Shown: in pieces, positions 1 through 10,884 of the stretch
Numbering within the stretch: the first letter of the stretch is position 1
Layout of the letters: each line of letters starts with the position of its first letter
Source of the DNA: Chionoecetes opilio
Taxonomy: Eukaryota; Arthropoda; Malacostraca; Decapoda; Majidae
Assembly: GCA_016584305.1 (NCBI GenBank)
Contig: JACEEZ010021752.1
Coordinates: forward strand, 937,997 to 1,001,996
Direction of reading: 5' to 3'
Length of the DNA: 64,000 nucleotides
Notes under the pieces: generated by a model
Databases searched by the model: none
Told to the model about the DNA's origin: nothing
What the model saw: the letters and a program-made list of their open reading frames with translations, nothing else
Position numbers and translations under genes: made by a program

Positions 1-280
1 AAACATTTTTGGAAAGAGTGAAAAATTTTTTAAAAATCTTTCCAACAAGCTCCACATTTTCCAATGAATTTTTTAAGGGTTTTTAAATTTTTTCTTTTAA
101 ATTTTTCTTAAAAAATTTTTTTATAAAATTGGAACCCCAAAAAAACCCCCTTTAATTTTCCAAGGGAGTTTTAAAAATTTCTGATGGGCATAAAACGGGG
201 GGCAATCACTAAGGTTTTCGGCAGTTTTTTAATTCCCAATTAAAAAAAACCAAAATTTTTTTTGGAGGGAAACATTTTAA
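1..280. other. Noisy AT-rich stretch without a gene
   Basis: The stretch is dominated by long A and T runs. Parts recall a scrambled version of the THAP locus near 16550-16640 (the word CAAGCTCCACATTTT is close to AAAGCTCCACATTTTAC there). No reading frame or clean repeat could be supported. It looks like low-quality sequence rather than real biology. Confidence 0.5.
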
Positions 281-820
281 AGTGCGTACGAAGAAACAGA
301 CGCATGAAGAGAGAAATAGTACTTAAAGAGTGTTATATCTGAGCTTACAAGAAAGTGTTCTATAAGTGGAGGGTAGAAACTTGGTGTGCTAGAGAAATGT
401 TGGCAGCGGTGTGCAAGGTTTGTTAAAGCGGGCAGGCTGCAAAGCATAGTAGCCGGCCAATAGGGAGGTCGATACGATGGCGGAGGGCAAAACTTGCATT
501 GCCAGGCCTGTATTGACACTTTGACCTGAGAGAAGCCACTGCCTCTCCGTCCACTCCATTATTCTACCTTAAACCAAAGGAGATTAATATAATCCACAGA
601 CGACGTAATAGACATTTGTGTTAAGAGTGCAAAACAAATTATTAGAGAAATCCTGGCCAGACACAAAAGCTCCACATTTTTACATGGGGAGAGTTGAACT
701 TCATAAGGGTGGTAAGTGCAGTCTTGCGGACTTACGTTAGTTAAAAAGTATATTCCTTAATCTTAGTGACATATGTTTGACACAGAGGCCCCAAGGTAAA
801 CACTTACATCTTATTAAAAA
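281..820 (+). pseudogene. Decayed copy of the THAP/transposase-like exon
   Basis: The segment aligns with 16206-16745, the coiled-coil and transposase-like end of the THAP gene. Many one-base gains and losses break every frame; only scraps such as LHCQACID remain readable near 493-515. The changes sit mainly in homopolymers and look like sequencing noise, so this may be a misread copy rather than an evolved pseudogene. Confidence 0.6.
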
Positions 821-1324
821 AGGCAGTGCCAAAAAATATCGCAGGTGAGTGGGTCACTAACATGGGAAACAGATCACTGACAAGTGACAGGACAGAGTTA
901 GAGTTAGGAGTCGCCAAATATACACAAAACTCATTCACTCATGGACAGTAGCATACAACATCTCTCTCTTCCCTCTCTATGACATATAGTCATTAAGTAT
1001 TATAATATTTTTGTCTTATATTCACTTTTTATATATTCTATTCATGGCTTAAATAAAAGTTGTACATCAATAATAATACATGGTGCGTAAATTCCCATCC
1101 AACCCCATGGAATACCGCCACAGCACGTCTTTGAGAGAATCGAGTTTCTGCAGTCGTCGGGGCAGTAGAGAGTAGCCCGACAGGCGAACCTCACTATATG
1201 GTGCGGGCGGCAGGCACTCATCCTTTTATTCTACCTCATGAGTACAACACAATATCCAGGAAAAGGATGATCCTGCGTAATGGAATCAGTTTGAGGGGAA
1301 GCTAAGGGGGTTTCTTGCCATCCA

Positions 1325-1544
1325 TTAAACCCGCCTTGAGACCCCAGAACGAATTTTCGTATGTAGTTTGGGTACCATTATAGACACGTTTTAGTGTAAT
1401 ATAAGCAATATGTTATAGATAGACCTGTTTAGTATCCGTGTCCAGTAGACTAAATTGTATATTTAAGGTATTCTATCGTAGTTTATGGCTAACAATAGAT
1501 GAATTTTATATAGCAAAGGAAAGATCTGGCATGAAAGGGGTTAA
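1325..1544 (+). mobile_element. TTAA-flanked ~212-bp MITE, noisy copy
   Basis: TTAA at both ends encloses the family body (CAGAACG near the left end, AAAGGAAAGATCTGG near the right). It is the counterpart of 17255-17465 and carries many small indels. Confidence 0.7.
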
Positions 1545-1730
1545 TAAGAATATGCGGGCCAGGAATATGCCTCAGGTAGTTTAGTGTGGAGTCAATAGGG
1601 AGTTTTAAAAGGAGACCAGACATTTCATGGATGGGGAGAGAGGTGGATGAGGTAGTGTTAAGTACCAGGAACCAAACCAGCATGTAGGTCTCAGGCCTTT
1701 GTAGCCCCTTAATGTTCTGTTTTGTTCTTC
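1545..1730 (+). mobile_element. LINE 3'-end fragment, noisy copy
   Basis: Counterpart of 17466-17655. It keeps the landmarks AGTTTTAAAAGGAGACC and TGTAGGTCTCAGGCC of the LINE tail family described at 25362. Confidence 0.55.
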
Positions 1731-1929
1731 ATGAAGATAAGAGATGTGTCTTGTTAGGATGCCGTGTCACTATGTAGTAGCCTGCTGTGAATTTCAATTT
1801 GTTCAGTAGGGTATGGAGGTTTTTTTTATGACTACAGTTTGTTACCTACTCAAATTTGTGGGCATGTTTCATTTCTAGACATATGTGAAGGACATGGATA
1901 CATTATGTGTTGTAATTTATTAATGATAT

Positions 1930-2253
1930 GTATACTTTATATGCTGGGGTCATAAATAAATATCTATCTATCTACTATCTTGCCATCGTGGCAGGCAGTG
2001 TTCCCTCCCTTGTGCGGGGCTGTTATCTATCTATCCTATATCTAGTTATCTATCTGATATCCCTAGTCTATCTATTATACTATATATATTTATATATACA
2101 TGATTTCTTATATGATTATCTATATCTATCTACCGTATACTAGTTATCTATGTCATCTATCTATATATCTATCTATCGTCTATCATCTAGTCTATCTATC
2201 TATCTATCTATCTCTCTAATATTTATCTATCTATCTTGCACCATCCCCTGCAG
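1930..2253 (+). repeat. TATC/CTAT microsatellite before the decayed exon
   Basis: Interrupted (CTAT)n with an inner copy of the acceptor-like word TTGCCATCGTGGCAGGCAG near 1978-1998. It ends at the CAG in front of the TMEM14C exon 2 copy, matching 17880-18197. Confidence 0.7.
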
Positions 2254-2440
2254 GCAAGAGTCCACCTCCTCGGGCGGGGCTGGTGTTCGGCTCCCTGTGA
2301 CTACGGCGACACCAAGCTCTCCAACAACCCAACGATACTACTCACCCTAGGCAACAGTCACAGCGTCTCGGAGGCATCATGGGCTTGCGCTTCATCACAC
2401 TCTGGAAAAAATTTATGCCGGCGGTTTAGTGTGGCTTAAG
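2254..2440 (+). pseudogene. Decayed TMEM14C exon 2 copy
   Basis: It aligns over its length with the intact exon 18198-18387 and keeps both CAG and AAG|GTGAGT borders. Several missing or added bases (for example in the GLVFGS and NNPNDY regions) shift the frame, so it cannot encode the protein. The first exon expected upstream is outside the window. Confidence 0.7.
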
Positions 2441-2469
2441 GTGAGTTTTAAGTGGTTAAAGGGATAGAG

Positions 2470-2800
2470 TAAAGGAGAGGTTAGGAAAAGTATGACGGCT
2501 AGGTAGTAAGCAGGGTCCTAGAACAAGAAGTAACGGATCAAGCTGAAAGGTAGATTTAATAAAGAGGAAATAGGAGAGAAATGGTTCACAAATAGGGTGG
2601 GTGAAGGATTGGAATGGACTCAGTCGTCAGGTGGTCAAGGCGGAGTTCTATTGGAGAGGTCTTTAAAAGGAGTTCTGGATATAAAATTCAGGATGGGGAA
2701 GAGATGGGGATGTAGGTAGTGTTAGCCTGGGAAACAGGAACTACCAAGTGTAGGTCTCAGCCTCTGTAGCTTCCTTATTTTCTGATGTTCTTATGTTCAG
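2470..2800 (+). mobile_element. LINE 3'-end fragment, noisy copy
   Basis: Counterpart of 18425-18745. It holds GGATTGGAATGGACTCAGTC, part of the NDWNGLSR-type LINE C-terminus, with indels relative to the clean copy. Confidence 0.55.
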
Positions 2801-2924
2801 TTGTTGGGTGGGGAGGTTCTGGGCCCTTTTTATCGGCACCCCTGAGGTTTGTCTTGCTGTTCTGGGTCTTTAGTTAGTGTTTCTATATCTGTCTTTTAAT
2901 TTTTTTCTCTCTTCCTCTTTTTCT

Positions 2925-3980
2925 GGTCGTCCACAAACTGTGATTGGACGTCCAGCGAACATATCTGTCTGTATTTGTGCACTTTGTCTTGTTAAGCTTA
3001 TAGCCTTCTAGGGTGTTGTTATCCTTAGGTCTGTCTTGGAAAACCCCTTGGAAGGCATGACATTGTGAGAAAAGGGTTCCTCTTCACTGCCCTTTTATCT
3101 GTTTTTTGTTTATCCCTTTTCTGTTTTTTTTTAAATTTTTTTTTATCTATTGTTTTTTTTGTTTTTTTTCTTTTATTTTTATTTTTTTATATTTTTTCTT
3201 TTTTCTTTTTCCTTTTCTAAACTTTTAATTATTAAAATTTTTTTCGTTTTTCAGGCGGACCTCTTTTCCCTTTTTGGGGCCCCGGGGGGGGGGGGGTTTT
3301 TCCCTCCCTGCCTGACCGGGCCACCAACCCCAAACCCCAACCTTTAAAAATCCCCCCCGGCCCGCCCATTCCTGGGCCGGGGGTTTCCCACCCCGGGTTT
3401 TTTCCTTTTTTTTCTTTTGGTGGTTTTTTTTTTTTTTTTTTTTTTTTCCCTGGTTTCTCTCTTTTGGGGGGGTTTTTTTTTTTTGGGGGGGGTTTTTTCC
3501 TTTTTTTTCTCATCCCCCTTCTTCTTTTTTTCTTTTTTCTGGTTTCTTATTAAAAAAATTTTGGGTTTTTTCCCCCCGTTGGTTTCTCCCCTCTTTTTCC
3601 CTTTTTTCTTTTTTTTTCTTTTTTATCTCCTTTTTTTTTCCCCTTCCCTTATTTTTTCTTTTCTTTTTTCCCTTTTTTTTTCTTTTCTGTCTTTTTTTTT
3701 TTCCCCCTTTTTTTATTTATTTATTTCTTGTCATCCTTTGTTATTTTGTCATTTCATATTTCATTTTCTCCTCTTCCCCCTCCTCCCCCTTTTCTTCCTC
3801 ATCCTCCTCCTTTTTTTCCTCTCCTCCTTCTCTTCCTCCCCATCCTCCCTTCCTCCTCTCCCTTTTTCTCTTCCTATCCTCCTTTTCCTTCCTCCTCTTC
3901 CTTCTCTTCCTCCTCCCTTCTTCTTCTCCCGGGTTTTTCCCAGTCTCCTCCATTTTTTCCTGTTTTTTAATTTTACTCAA
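2925..3980 (+). repeat. Low-complexity pyrimidine tract, expanded in copy A
   Basis: T and C runs, and G runs up to 14, dominate. The matching place in copy B (about 18850-19110) is roughly 800 bp shorter and has a clean (TCC/TTC)n pattern. Long frames here are translated homopolymers. Part of 2925-3120 has ordinary composition but no recognisable feature. Confidence 0.7.
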
Positions 3981-4037
3981 TTGAATTTTCTCCCTCTCTC
4001 TGTGAATAAAATAATTCTTTCCTTCTTTTTTTTCCAG

Positions 4038-4104
4038 CCTGGCCATGATTGCGAGGCTGGGGGGGAGGGCGCCGGCTCACAGGCCCAAAAGCGAATGGGG
4101 CCCC
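4038..4104 (+). pseudogene. Decayed TMEM14C exon 3 copy
   Basis: After TTTCCAG the segment repeats the final TMEM14C exon (19202-19265), including CTGGCCATGATTGCGAGGCT. Changed G and C runs destroy the frame and the stop codon. Confidence 0.65.
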
Positions 4105-4595
4105 ACACAGTCTTTAGTGGGGGGGGGGTACAGTAGCAGGGGAATAAGTAGGGTAAAAGTACACAATGCGGACTCAATTAGTCAGCAGCCCGGAGCCATA
4201 ACTTAGCACATTTTTCATTTCCCTATGATGAAAAAAGAGCACAATTTCACATGCTTACGGGCTGAGATGTAATTTTTTATCCATTTTGTTATCATTTCAA
4301 CATTATTATTTAGTTTGCATTTTTAAGAGTCCATTTTTTCCCGCCAGCAGAAATTTCTAAGTGATTATCTACGTAATTAAGTGTTGAAAATGAATGTTTG
4401 GTCATTGATGTTTGTATAGTAGGCATTTACAACAAATATTTGAAGATAATTATAATTTTCTGTCAACCAAGAATGTATTGTTTTTTCCCCCTGTGTTTTG
4501 GCCTTTTAGTCATTACCTTGATCGTTGTTTTGGAAAGGGGGGATCTGTGTTTATTTTGGCAGTGTAGTGATGGGAAATTTGAGGCCAACAGAACT

Positions 4596-5454
4596 TTAAC
4601 CCTTGGAGTCCCAGAACGTAATTTCCATTGTAATTTGGGTACCATTAGACAATTTTAATGAATATAAGCAATATTTTAATAGATATAACCTGTATCCTTG
4701 TCCACTACCGTAGATAACAGTCAAGTCGCCACCTGCAGTCATGTCGCCAGCCACCAAATATTACGAATTATAGCATCACTATTGATTTTTATGTGCCACT
4801 GAAGATGTTACACAGTAGCTTATATCATGATTATATAATCTACCCTGTTTCAGCGTTGTTTTATGCTTTGTATCTGCAAATATAACTATTGCACATTTTG
4901 CTTCAAGTTTTTCTTCGCGCGACGACAGACAGTAGCTCATCACCTTTCGGGCGGCAGGACACAAAACTTGCTAGATCTTTCAAACTTGAATAGAATTTGC
5001 TCACACGTTGGCAGAGGAATTTTTTTATATCCAAGCATCTTCCGCAGGTAATATATATAGAGACTTGTTTTACTTTACTTCTAATTTCCCTGAATTCCCC
5101 AGAGTGGCGACTCAACTGTTGGGTTAAAATACTAGCTGGCGACTTTACTGTAGTAGATATAGCAAGGTCGCCACTCAGTTTTATTTTTGTAATTTGTTAA
5201 TTTATAGCCCTAATATGACACAGATGAAGACACAGACTCTCCAGATAGCCCTTTCTAACTTTCCTGAAATCATGGATGTACAAATGTAAGTATTAACGCC
5301 ACCAGACGTCTGTAAATAACAAAGAAACGTTGAACTGGCGACTTGACTGTTATCTACGGTAGTTAATTTGGTATTTTAAGTCACTTCGTAATTTTATGGC
5401 TAACAACAAACTATTTTATTTAGCAAAGGAAAGATCTGGGCGTGAAGGAGTTAA
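4596..5454 (+). mobile_element. TTAA-flanked MITE interrupted by a TA-flanked element
   Basis: Left half 4596-4707 and right half 5360-5454 rejoin into the normal ~212-bp family body. The interruption is the element at 4706-5361. Its counterpart is 19780-20642. Confidence 0.8.
4706..5361. mobile_element. TA-flanked inverted-repeat element (TACCGTAGATAAC ends), long form
   Basis: It starts TACCGTAGATAACAGTCAAG and ends with the inverse, CTTGACTGTTATCTACGGTA. It sits inside the TTAA element, whose uninterrupted copies read CCACTAGCTAATTTGG there, so the host site shows a duplicated TA. Shorter relatives lie at 29858, 33950, 40320 and 52053. No transposase frame is present. Confidence 0.8.
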
Positions 5455-5915
5455 TTAGGTCTTGGTGATCACTGCTTCAACGAGTAAAGAGTCCTTGAAT
5501 GTCTTGCCAAGGGGTCACTCCCTGGCTGCTACCCTGTGTGTGTGTGACCCATTGCCAGTGCTTCACCCCAGCTGCCTCTTAAAGCTTATAAGGTTTCAGA
5601 TCCTAGCAATGCATCGCCTGATTCGCCTCCTATACACCACATCAAGCTTATTAAAAATTCAACTAGAAATTTCACATCTCTTGCTAAATCAGCTTTTTTG
5701 AAATACTGAGTCTTTGTCTTCTGGAAACCAACCCTAAGAACATTTATTTTCACATCTGTGGGCGGGCTCTCTCCTCTGCAAGTACTATAGATGTGCCATG
5801 AGATGCTCTGCACGTAGCCTACCCAGCCTCTCCCTTGCCTTCTATCTCGTAGCTTTTGGGCAACGATGATAGAAAGAGAGAGAAACCAAAAATCATCCAT
5901 GTTCGTGCCCATTCA

Positions 5916-5916
<1 letters not shown>

Positions 5917-6005
<89 letters not shown>

Positions 6006-6010
6006 CTCTC
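5917..6010 (+). repeat. (CT)n microsatellite
   Basis: Nearly pure CT over about 94 bp with one TTCT interruption. The copy-B counterpart at 21114-21234 is longer and uninterrupted. Confidence 0.95.
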
Positions 6011-6460
6011 GTGCATTCATTCTTCATATTGACTTAGATCATAGCTCATACCTAAAGAATACATGTTGTGTAAGAGAATATTTAAGGTATCTCTTTCCCT
6101 CTGCTTATATTATATATATATTGTATGTATTAATTAGCCAGACAGACAGGTGGAAGAGAGTAAAGGTCATCTCCTCCCTATTAGGGTTATTAGCAGAAAG
6201 TGGAGAGTCTGTCTCCCCCAGTTCAGGGCCCAGCCAGCGTCCATATGGGATTATTTGCCATGGACATCGCCTTTATGCACCGGATTTGCAGCCAGTCAAC
6301 GCTGAGGAAATGAGTTTGTCCATCCTGTCTCCACCTTTTGGGAGAGGCTATGTTGAGTATGAGGCTATGTTGGGAGAGGCTATGTTGGGAGAGGCTGTGT
6401 TGGTCGCCCCTCGAGAATGACTTGTAACATATGCCTACAAGGTCGAATGTGGGATTTAAT

Positions 6461-6950
6461 AATATGTATAACTGGCCCGGTCTGGACTGGGCTAGTCCCG
6501 GGCGGTCACTGTTTTTGCGAGGCAGTCTAGAACGGTTCAGCCCAGTCCAGTCCGGTCCGACCCACATACCAGGACCACCTTGGACCAGTGTGGGGAGAAC
6601 TGGCGCATGCGCACTACAGTCAGCGGGGAAGGCGACCAGGAGCTTCTCGTGCTGCTGATAAGACATGAAACACCATGATGGCCGACCATAAGACTAAAGT
6701 ATCACAGGCGTGGTAGTTGTAAAGTCTTCAGCACAGGTTAAAAGGCGGACGACAAAAAGGATATTGACAAGATGGACGCCTGCCGCCTCCACAGTTCAGT
6801 TCAGTACCGCCCACTCGATCCCCCAGCCAATAGGAACGACGAATGGGACGGGGCCAGTCTCAATGTATTTTCGCGACCATCAGTCCACCCTGACCCGGTC
6901 CGGACTGGACTGAACCAGGGCGGTGAACGTCACGAAAATGCGCTAATAAT
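6461..6950. mobile_element. GC-rich inverted-repeat insertion unique to copy A
   Basis: This 490-bp block replaces 121 bp of copy B. It carries GGTTCAGCCCAGTCCAGTCC near 6534 and the inverse GGACTGGACTGAACC near 6902, with a further related copy at 6478. It behaves like a foldback element or a haplotype-specific insertion. The superfamily could not be assigned. Confidence 0.5.
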
Positions 6951-7693
6951 ACATGCACGCAGCCATGGAGTAGTTCGCATGTAAACCAGGGATGTCACTT
7001 AAATTTTCAGAAATCCCAAGACTGACCCCCGAAATATCCCAAGATAGACAAAAATATCCCAAGGTCTTTGAAAAAAACATTGAAACTGAATCCAAAATAC
7101 GGTACACATGCTTACCTTGAGATTAACTACTGGAGAAATACTTGAATAATCTCCTCAAAACTCCCAAGATAGCAAAAAAATATCCCAAGGTCATGACCCA
7201 AATCCCAAGATCTTGGGTAAAATCCCAAGGCGTGGCCTGCCCTGATGTCAACAATGGTGGTTGAGGCGTCCCTGGCAACGCCCTTGAGGCCCTGGCAACG
7301 CGGGGCAACGCGGCGACCAGGTGGCCGACAGGTGAGGCGGTGAGGGGGAGTTTGTCCTATTGTTCTGCTTCACAGGTTCCCACAATACTGATGAGAGGCT
7401 GCCGCTGCTGTACAGGCCCTACAGGGTGTAGCTAAGCAGTGATGGACACACACCGGCGGCAGGGAATATTTATCACCAGCGATTGAATGTTTGGAACTTT
7501 TTTTCTGGTTGTGTTGGTTAGATAAGAAGTAGGAGTTTGTTATCAGGCTGATGATGCCGCTCTTAAGTGTTTGTAACGATGATCTATGTACTGATAATAC
7601 CATTCTTTATTGCGTGAAGGGATGTCGGGGGGGGGGGGGGGGGGGGAAAGCAAGGAAAACTACTATACATAGAAAGGTAACATTTCGGGTACC

Positions 7694-8680
7694 TTCTTCT
7701 TCTTCTTGTGACCTTAGACGCTTAGTATCGCTTCATAGGTCCTCTTCCACTTCGTCTCCTTCGTTAACAAAACTTGTTAACTCTTCCCCTGTTAATGTCA
7801 CCTGGGAAAAACATTTTGATCAGTTTTCAGTCCTTTGATTATCATCCTAATTCATTGTCTATTTTGTGTTCTGATCTCCCAACACTGCATTAGGAACACT
7901 TTGGTGAGGTTTACAATACTTTCAGTTTCCTTTCTGTCCCCATACAGCCCTAACACTGTACACAGGGCCCCGTCTTTCTGCTCTAGTCTCCTGTCCCACT
8001 CCTCTCTGCCTAGGACTGTTACTATTGACGCTATAAGCTTTTCCCTCTGACTCCTATACTTGTTGCATTCCACAATGACATGTTCTACGGTTTCTTTTTC
8101 GCCTACCCTGCAGCTACAATTCTGGTTCTCCAGTTCCCTGTTCCTTCCGTTGACTTCCAAGGTGCCTGTTCTTGCTTTATAGAGTAACTTACTCCCCCAG
8201 TCTCCTACATGCCAGGTCACCCCCTCTGGTTTCTGTTTCCACCTGTACCACTGCAACGTTGATTTCCTGGCCATTCCTTCCCGCCATTTAACTAGCCCAT
8301 TTTTCTCAATTTTCTTTTTGATATCCATCACCATCTTGTTCCATTCCTCTCCCACAGTTTCTCTCCTTTTCCATCTCTCTAGTTCCTTCTTCCAGGTGGA
8401 ACTTGATCTATTTTCCTGGGATATTTTCTTTGCCCATCTGTCTTCACTAAGTCTTTCAATTTTCTTGTGGAACACCAGTTTTCCTTTAATTATCCTTTCC
8501 CTGAAGGTGCTCCATCCCATGTCTCCCCTTATGGCCTCTACGGCAGTGCTCCTACAAGCTCCTAGTCCCCATCTGCCTACTATGTTCTGAGCCTTTTCCA
8601 AGTGCATGATGTCTCCTTCCCTGTACTGAGTCACTTCTGACCCATACAGGCAATGGGGTACAGCCACCCCCTTCTACCCT
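7694..8680 (-). mobile_element. 5'-truncated non-LTR retrotransposon (ORF2 C-terminus)
   Basis: A 271-aa open frame (8667 down to 7852) contains LYGSEV and LEKAQN near its start. This is the segment that follows the reverse transcriptase in many LINEs. Near its end comes CSCRVGEKETVEHVIVEC, a Cys-x-Cys...His...Cys knuckle typical of LINE ORF2 tails. The minus-strand 3' end finishes in a short AAG repeat at 7694-7708, as expected after target-primed insertion. The endonuclease and RT core are missing, so it is dead. Its 3' end falls exactly where copies A and B stop matching. The family was not resolved. Confidence 0.75.
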
Positions 8681-8897
8681 ACCGGTACAGAAAAACAAGA
8701 AAAGAAAATACCCTTATTATATAATAGTAATTTTATTTGGGAAAAGGGCCTTGTCTAATAATTAAATGGATGCTGAAAATAACGAATACTGTGGTTTGAG
8801 GACAGGGGAGATAGGGGGAGGGAGAAAATTATGTTCTGATGCAGTTTCAGATTAATAAAAAGCACATCGAAAGTTTATTTGGAAAAAAGCCTTGTCT

Positions 8898-9072
8898 AGG
8901 GAGAGTTGGGAGTTGGGGGAGGGAGAGTAGAGGGTTGGGGGTGGGAGAGTAGAGGGTTGGGGGAGGGAGAGTAGAGGGTTGGGGGTGGGAGAGTTGGGGG
9001 TTGGGGGTGGGAGAGTAGGGGGCTGGGGGAGGGAGAGTAGGGGGCTGGGGGAGGGAGAGTAGGGGGCTGGGG
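8898..9072 (+). repeat. G-rich ~22-bp tandem array upstream of TMEM14C
   Basis: Repeats of GGGAGAGTAGAGGGTTGGGG with small variants. Runs of three to six G recur every few bases, so the + strand has G-quadruplex potential. It ends about 150 bp before the TMEM14C start codon and may lie in the promoter or 5' UTR. Confidence 0.85.
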
Positions 9073-9218
9073 GAGAGACCACGGGTGACATGTAATCAGT
9101 GGCTGGCAACCTGCGGTAATGCTTGAGACTTGAGTACCTTGTTGATTCCAGACTGGCGTGTGGTTGACTGGCTTGTACAGTGTTATTTGCCACCTTATAG
9201 CTCCTCCTCGACGGTGCC

Positions 9219-9294
9219 ATGGGTGTGGACGTGATCAGCTTTGGCTATGCGGCAGTAGTGACCATTGGGGGCGTGGTGGGCTATGTGAAGGCCG
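9219..9294 (+). CDS. TMEM14C: TMEM14C coding exon 1
   Basis: Starts at ATG in GCCATGGG, a good initiation context, and encodes residues 1-25 ([14 protein letters not shown]...). It ends at GCCG|GTGAGA in phase 1. Confidence 0.92.
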
Positions 9295-9817
9295 GTGAGA
9301 TGTTGTCCTAACTCACATATGTTTACCGGTTACAGGGAGTTTCGTACACAAGTTGTTTCGTACCCAAGTTTTGTTAGTTGTTTCGTACACTGATTTTGAG
9401 TTTTTTTCGTACATACCTGGTGTCGTTTTGTAACTCCAGTAGTCAAGTTCAACTCTGAGCTGAGTGTACGAAACGACGCTTGCTAGACTACTCGACCCAG
9501 ACAACTCGACCTCGCCTAAAAGACAGCTCGGCCCACGGAAAAAGACAAGTCGACCCACATCGAACCTAACCTAAACTTATAGGTTTTAATGAAACCTAAC
9601 CTAACCTTATAGGTTTTAATGAAACCTAACCTAACCTTATAGGTTTTAATGAAACCTAACCTAACCTTAACCACAAAGTATACCTAACCTAACCGTTGTC
9701 CTGGGGCGAGTAGTCTCACGATTGGGTCGACCTGTCTAGTGGGTCGAGTTGTCACTTGGGTCGACTTGTCCAGGATATAGACTACGAAACAACTTTTTGG
9801 TGTACGAACTGACTGCA

Positions 9818-9901
<84 letters not shown>

Positions 9902-10836
9902 ACGTATATCACTTTTAAAGATGTATTATATAAGTACACACAAACCTCGTTTTCCTGGACTAATAGGGGGGAGCACTGGTCCGAGAACCGCAAAAGTCCG
10001 ATGCCATTACCCACCCCCGGACGTTTATCCTACTCTAGTATTTACTGTCCGGCAACCGCCAATATCAACTACCCCGCCGCGGACTTTTACGTCCGCTGAG
10101 CATGCTGCCACCTGGCAGGAGGCAGCAGAAAGTGTTCAATAGTCTCAAGAGACGTTCCTGCACCAGGGGCAGTGGGGGTCAGGGGACTAACGGAGGCTGT
10201 GCAGGTGAACTGTGAGTGTTGTGTGCCCAAATGTAAACAATACGACCGATGAGCATGCTGCCACCTGGCGGGAGGCAGCAGAAAGTGTTCAATAGTCTCA
10301 AGAGACGTTCCTGCACCAGGGGCAGTGGGGGGTCAGGGGACTAACGGAGGCAGTGCAGGTGAACTGTTAGTGTCGTGGGCCCAAATGTAAACAATACGAC
10401 CGCTGAGCATGGTGCCACCTGGTGGGAGGCAGCAGAAAGTGTTCAATAGTCTCAAGAGACGTTCCTGCACCAGGGGCAGTGGGGGTCAGGGGACTAACGG
10501 AGGCTGTGCAGGTGAACCGTGAGTGTCATGTGTCCAAATGTAAGCAATACGACCGCTGAGCATGCTGCCACCTGGCGGGAGGCAGCAGAAAGTGTTCAAT
10601 AGTCTCAGAGATGTTCCTGCACCAGGGGCAGTGGGAGTCAGGGGACTGACGGAGGCTGTGCAAGTGAACCGTGAGTGTCGTGTGCCCAAATGTAAACAAT
10701 ACGACCGCTGAGCATGCTGCCACCTGGCGGGAGGCGCGGACACTGACCAGGGGTGACAGGAGACGCTCGGACCGCCGGACAACTTTGTCAATTTACGAAC
10801 AGGACCAAGCATTTACACGTTTAAAAAAAAAAAAAA

Positions 10837-10884
<48 letters not shown>

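Larger units (their letters stand above)
281..7693 (+). repeat. Duplicated segment, copy A (of 16206-22528)
   Basis: From 281 the sequence follows 16206 onward in the same order: THAP-gene tail, TTAA element, LINE tail, TATC microsatellite, TMEM14C exon 2, pyrimidine-rich intron, TMEM14C exon 3, then the 3' flank. It ends at GGGTACC (7693), matching 22527. Up to about 4560 the match is poor, with very many small insertions and stretched homopolymers. From about 4560 to 7693 it is nearly identical except for microsatellite lengths and one replaced block (6461-6950 against 21679-21799). It may be a true tandem duplication, or an unmerged second haplotype placed beside the first. Confidence 0.85.

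Noticed and set aside
3417..4136. 239-aa + strand frame rich in Phe, Leu, Ser and Pro
   Set aside because: It translates T and C runs of a noisy intron copy; the clean counterpart near 18850-19110 has a different frame.
5819..6016. Arg-Glu repeat frames over CT/GA microsatellites (also at 9684, 21015)
   Set aside because: Pure dinucleotide repeats translate as RE or LS on each strand.
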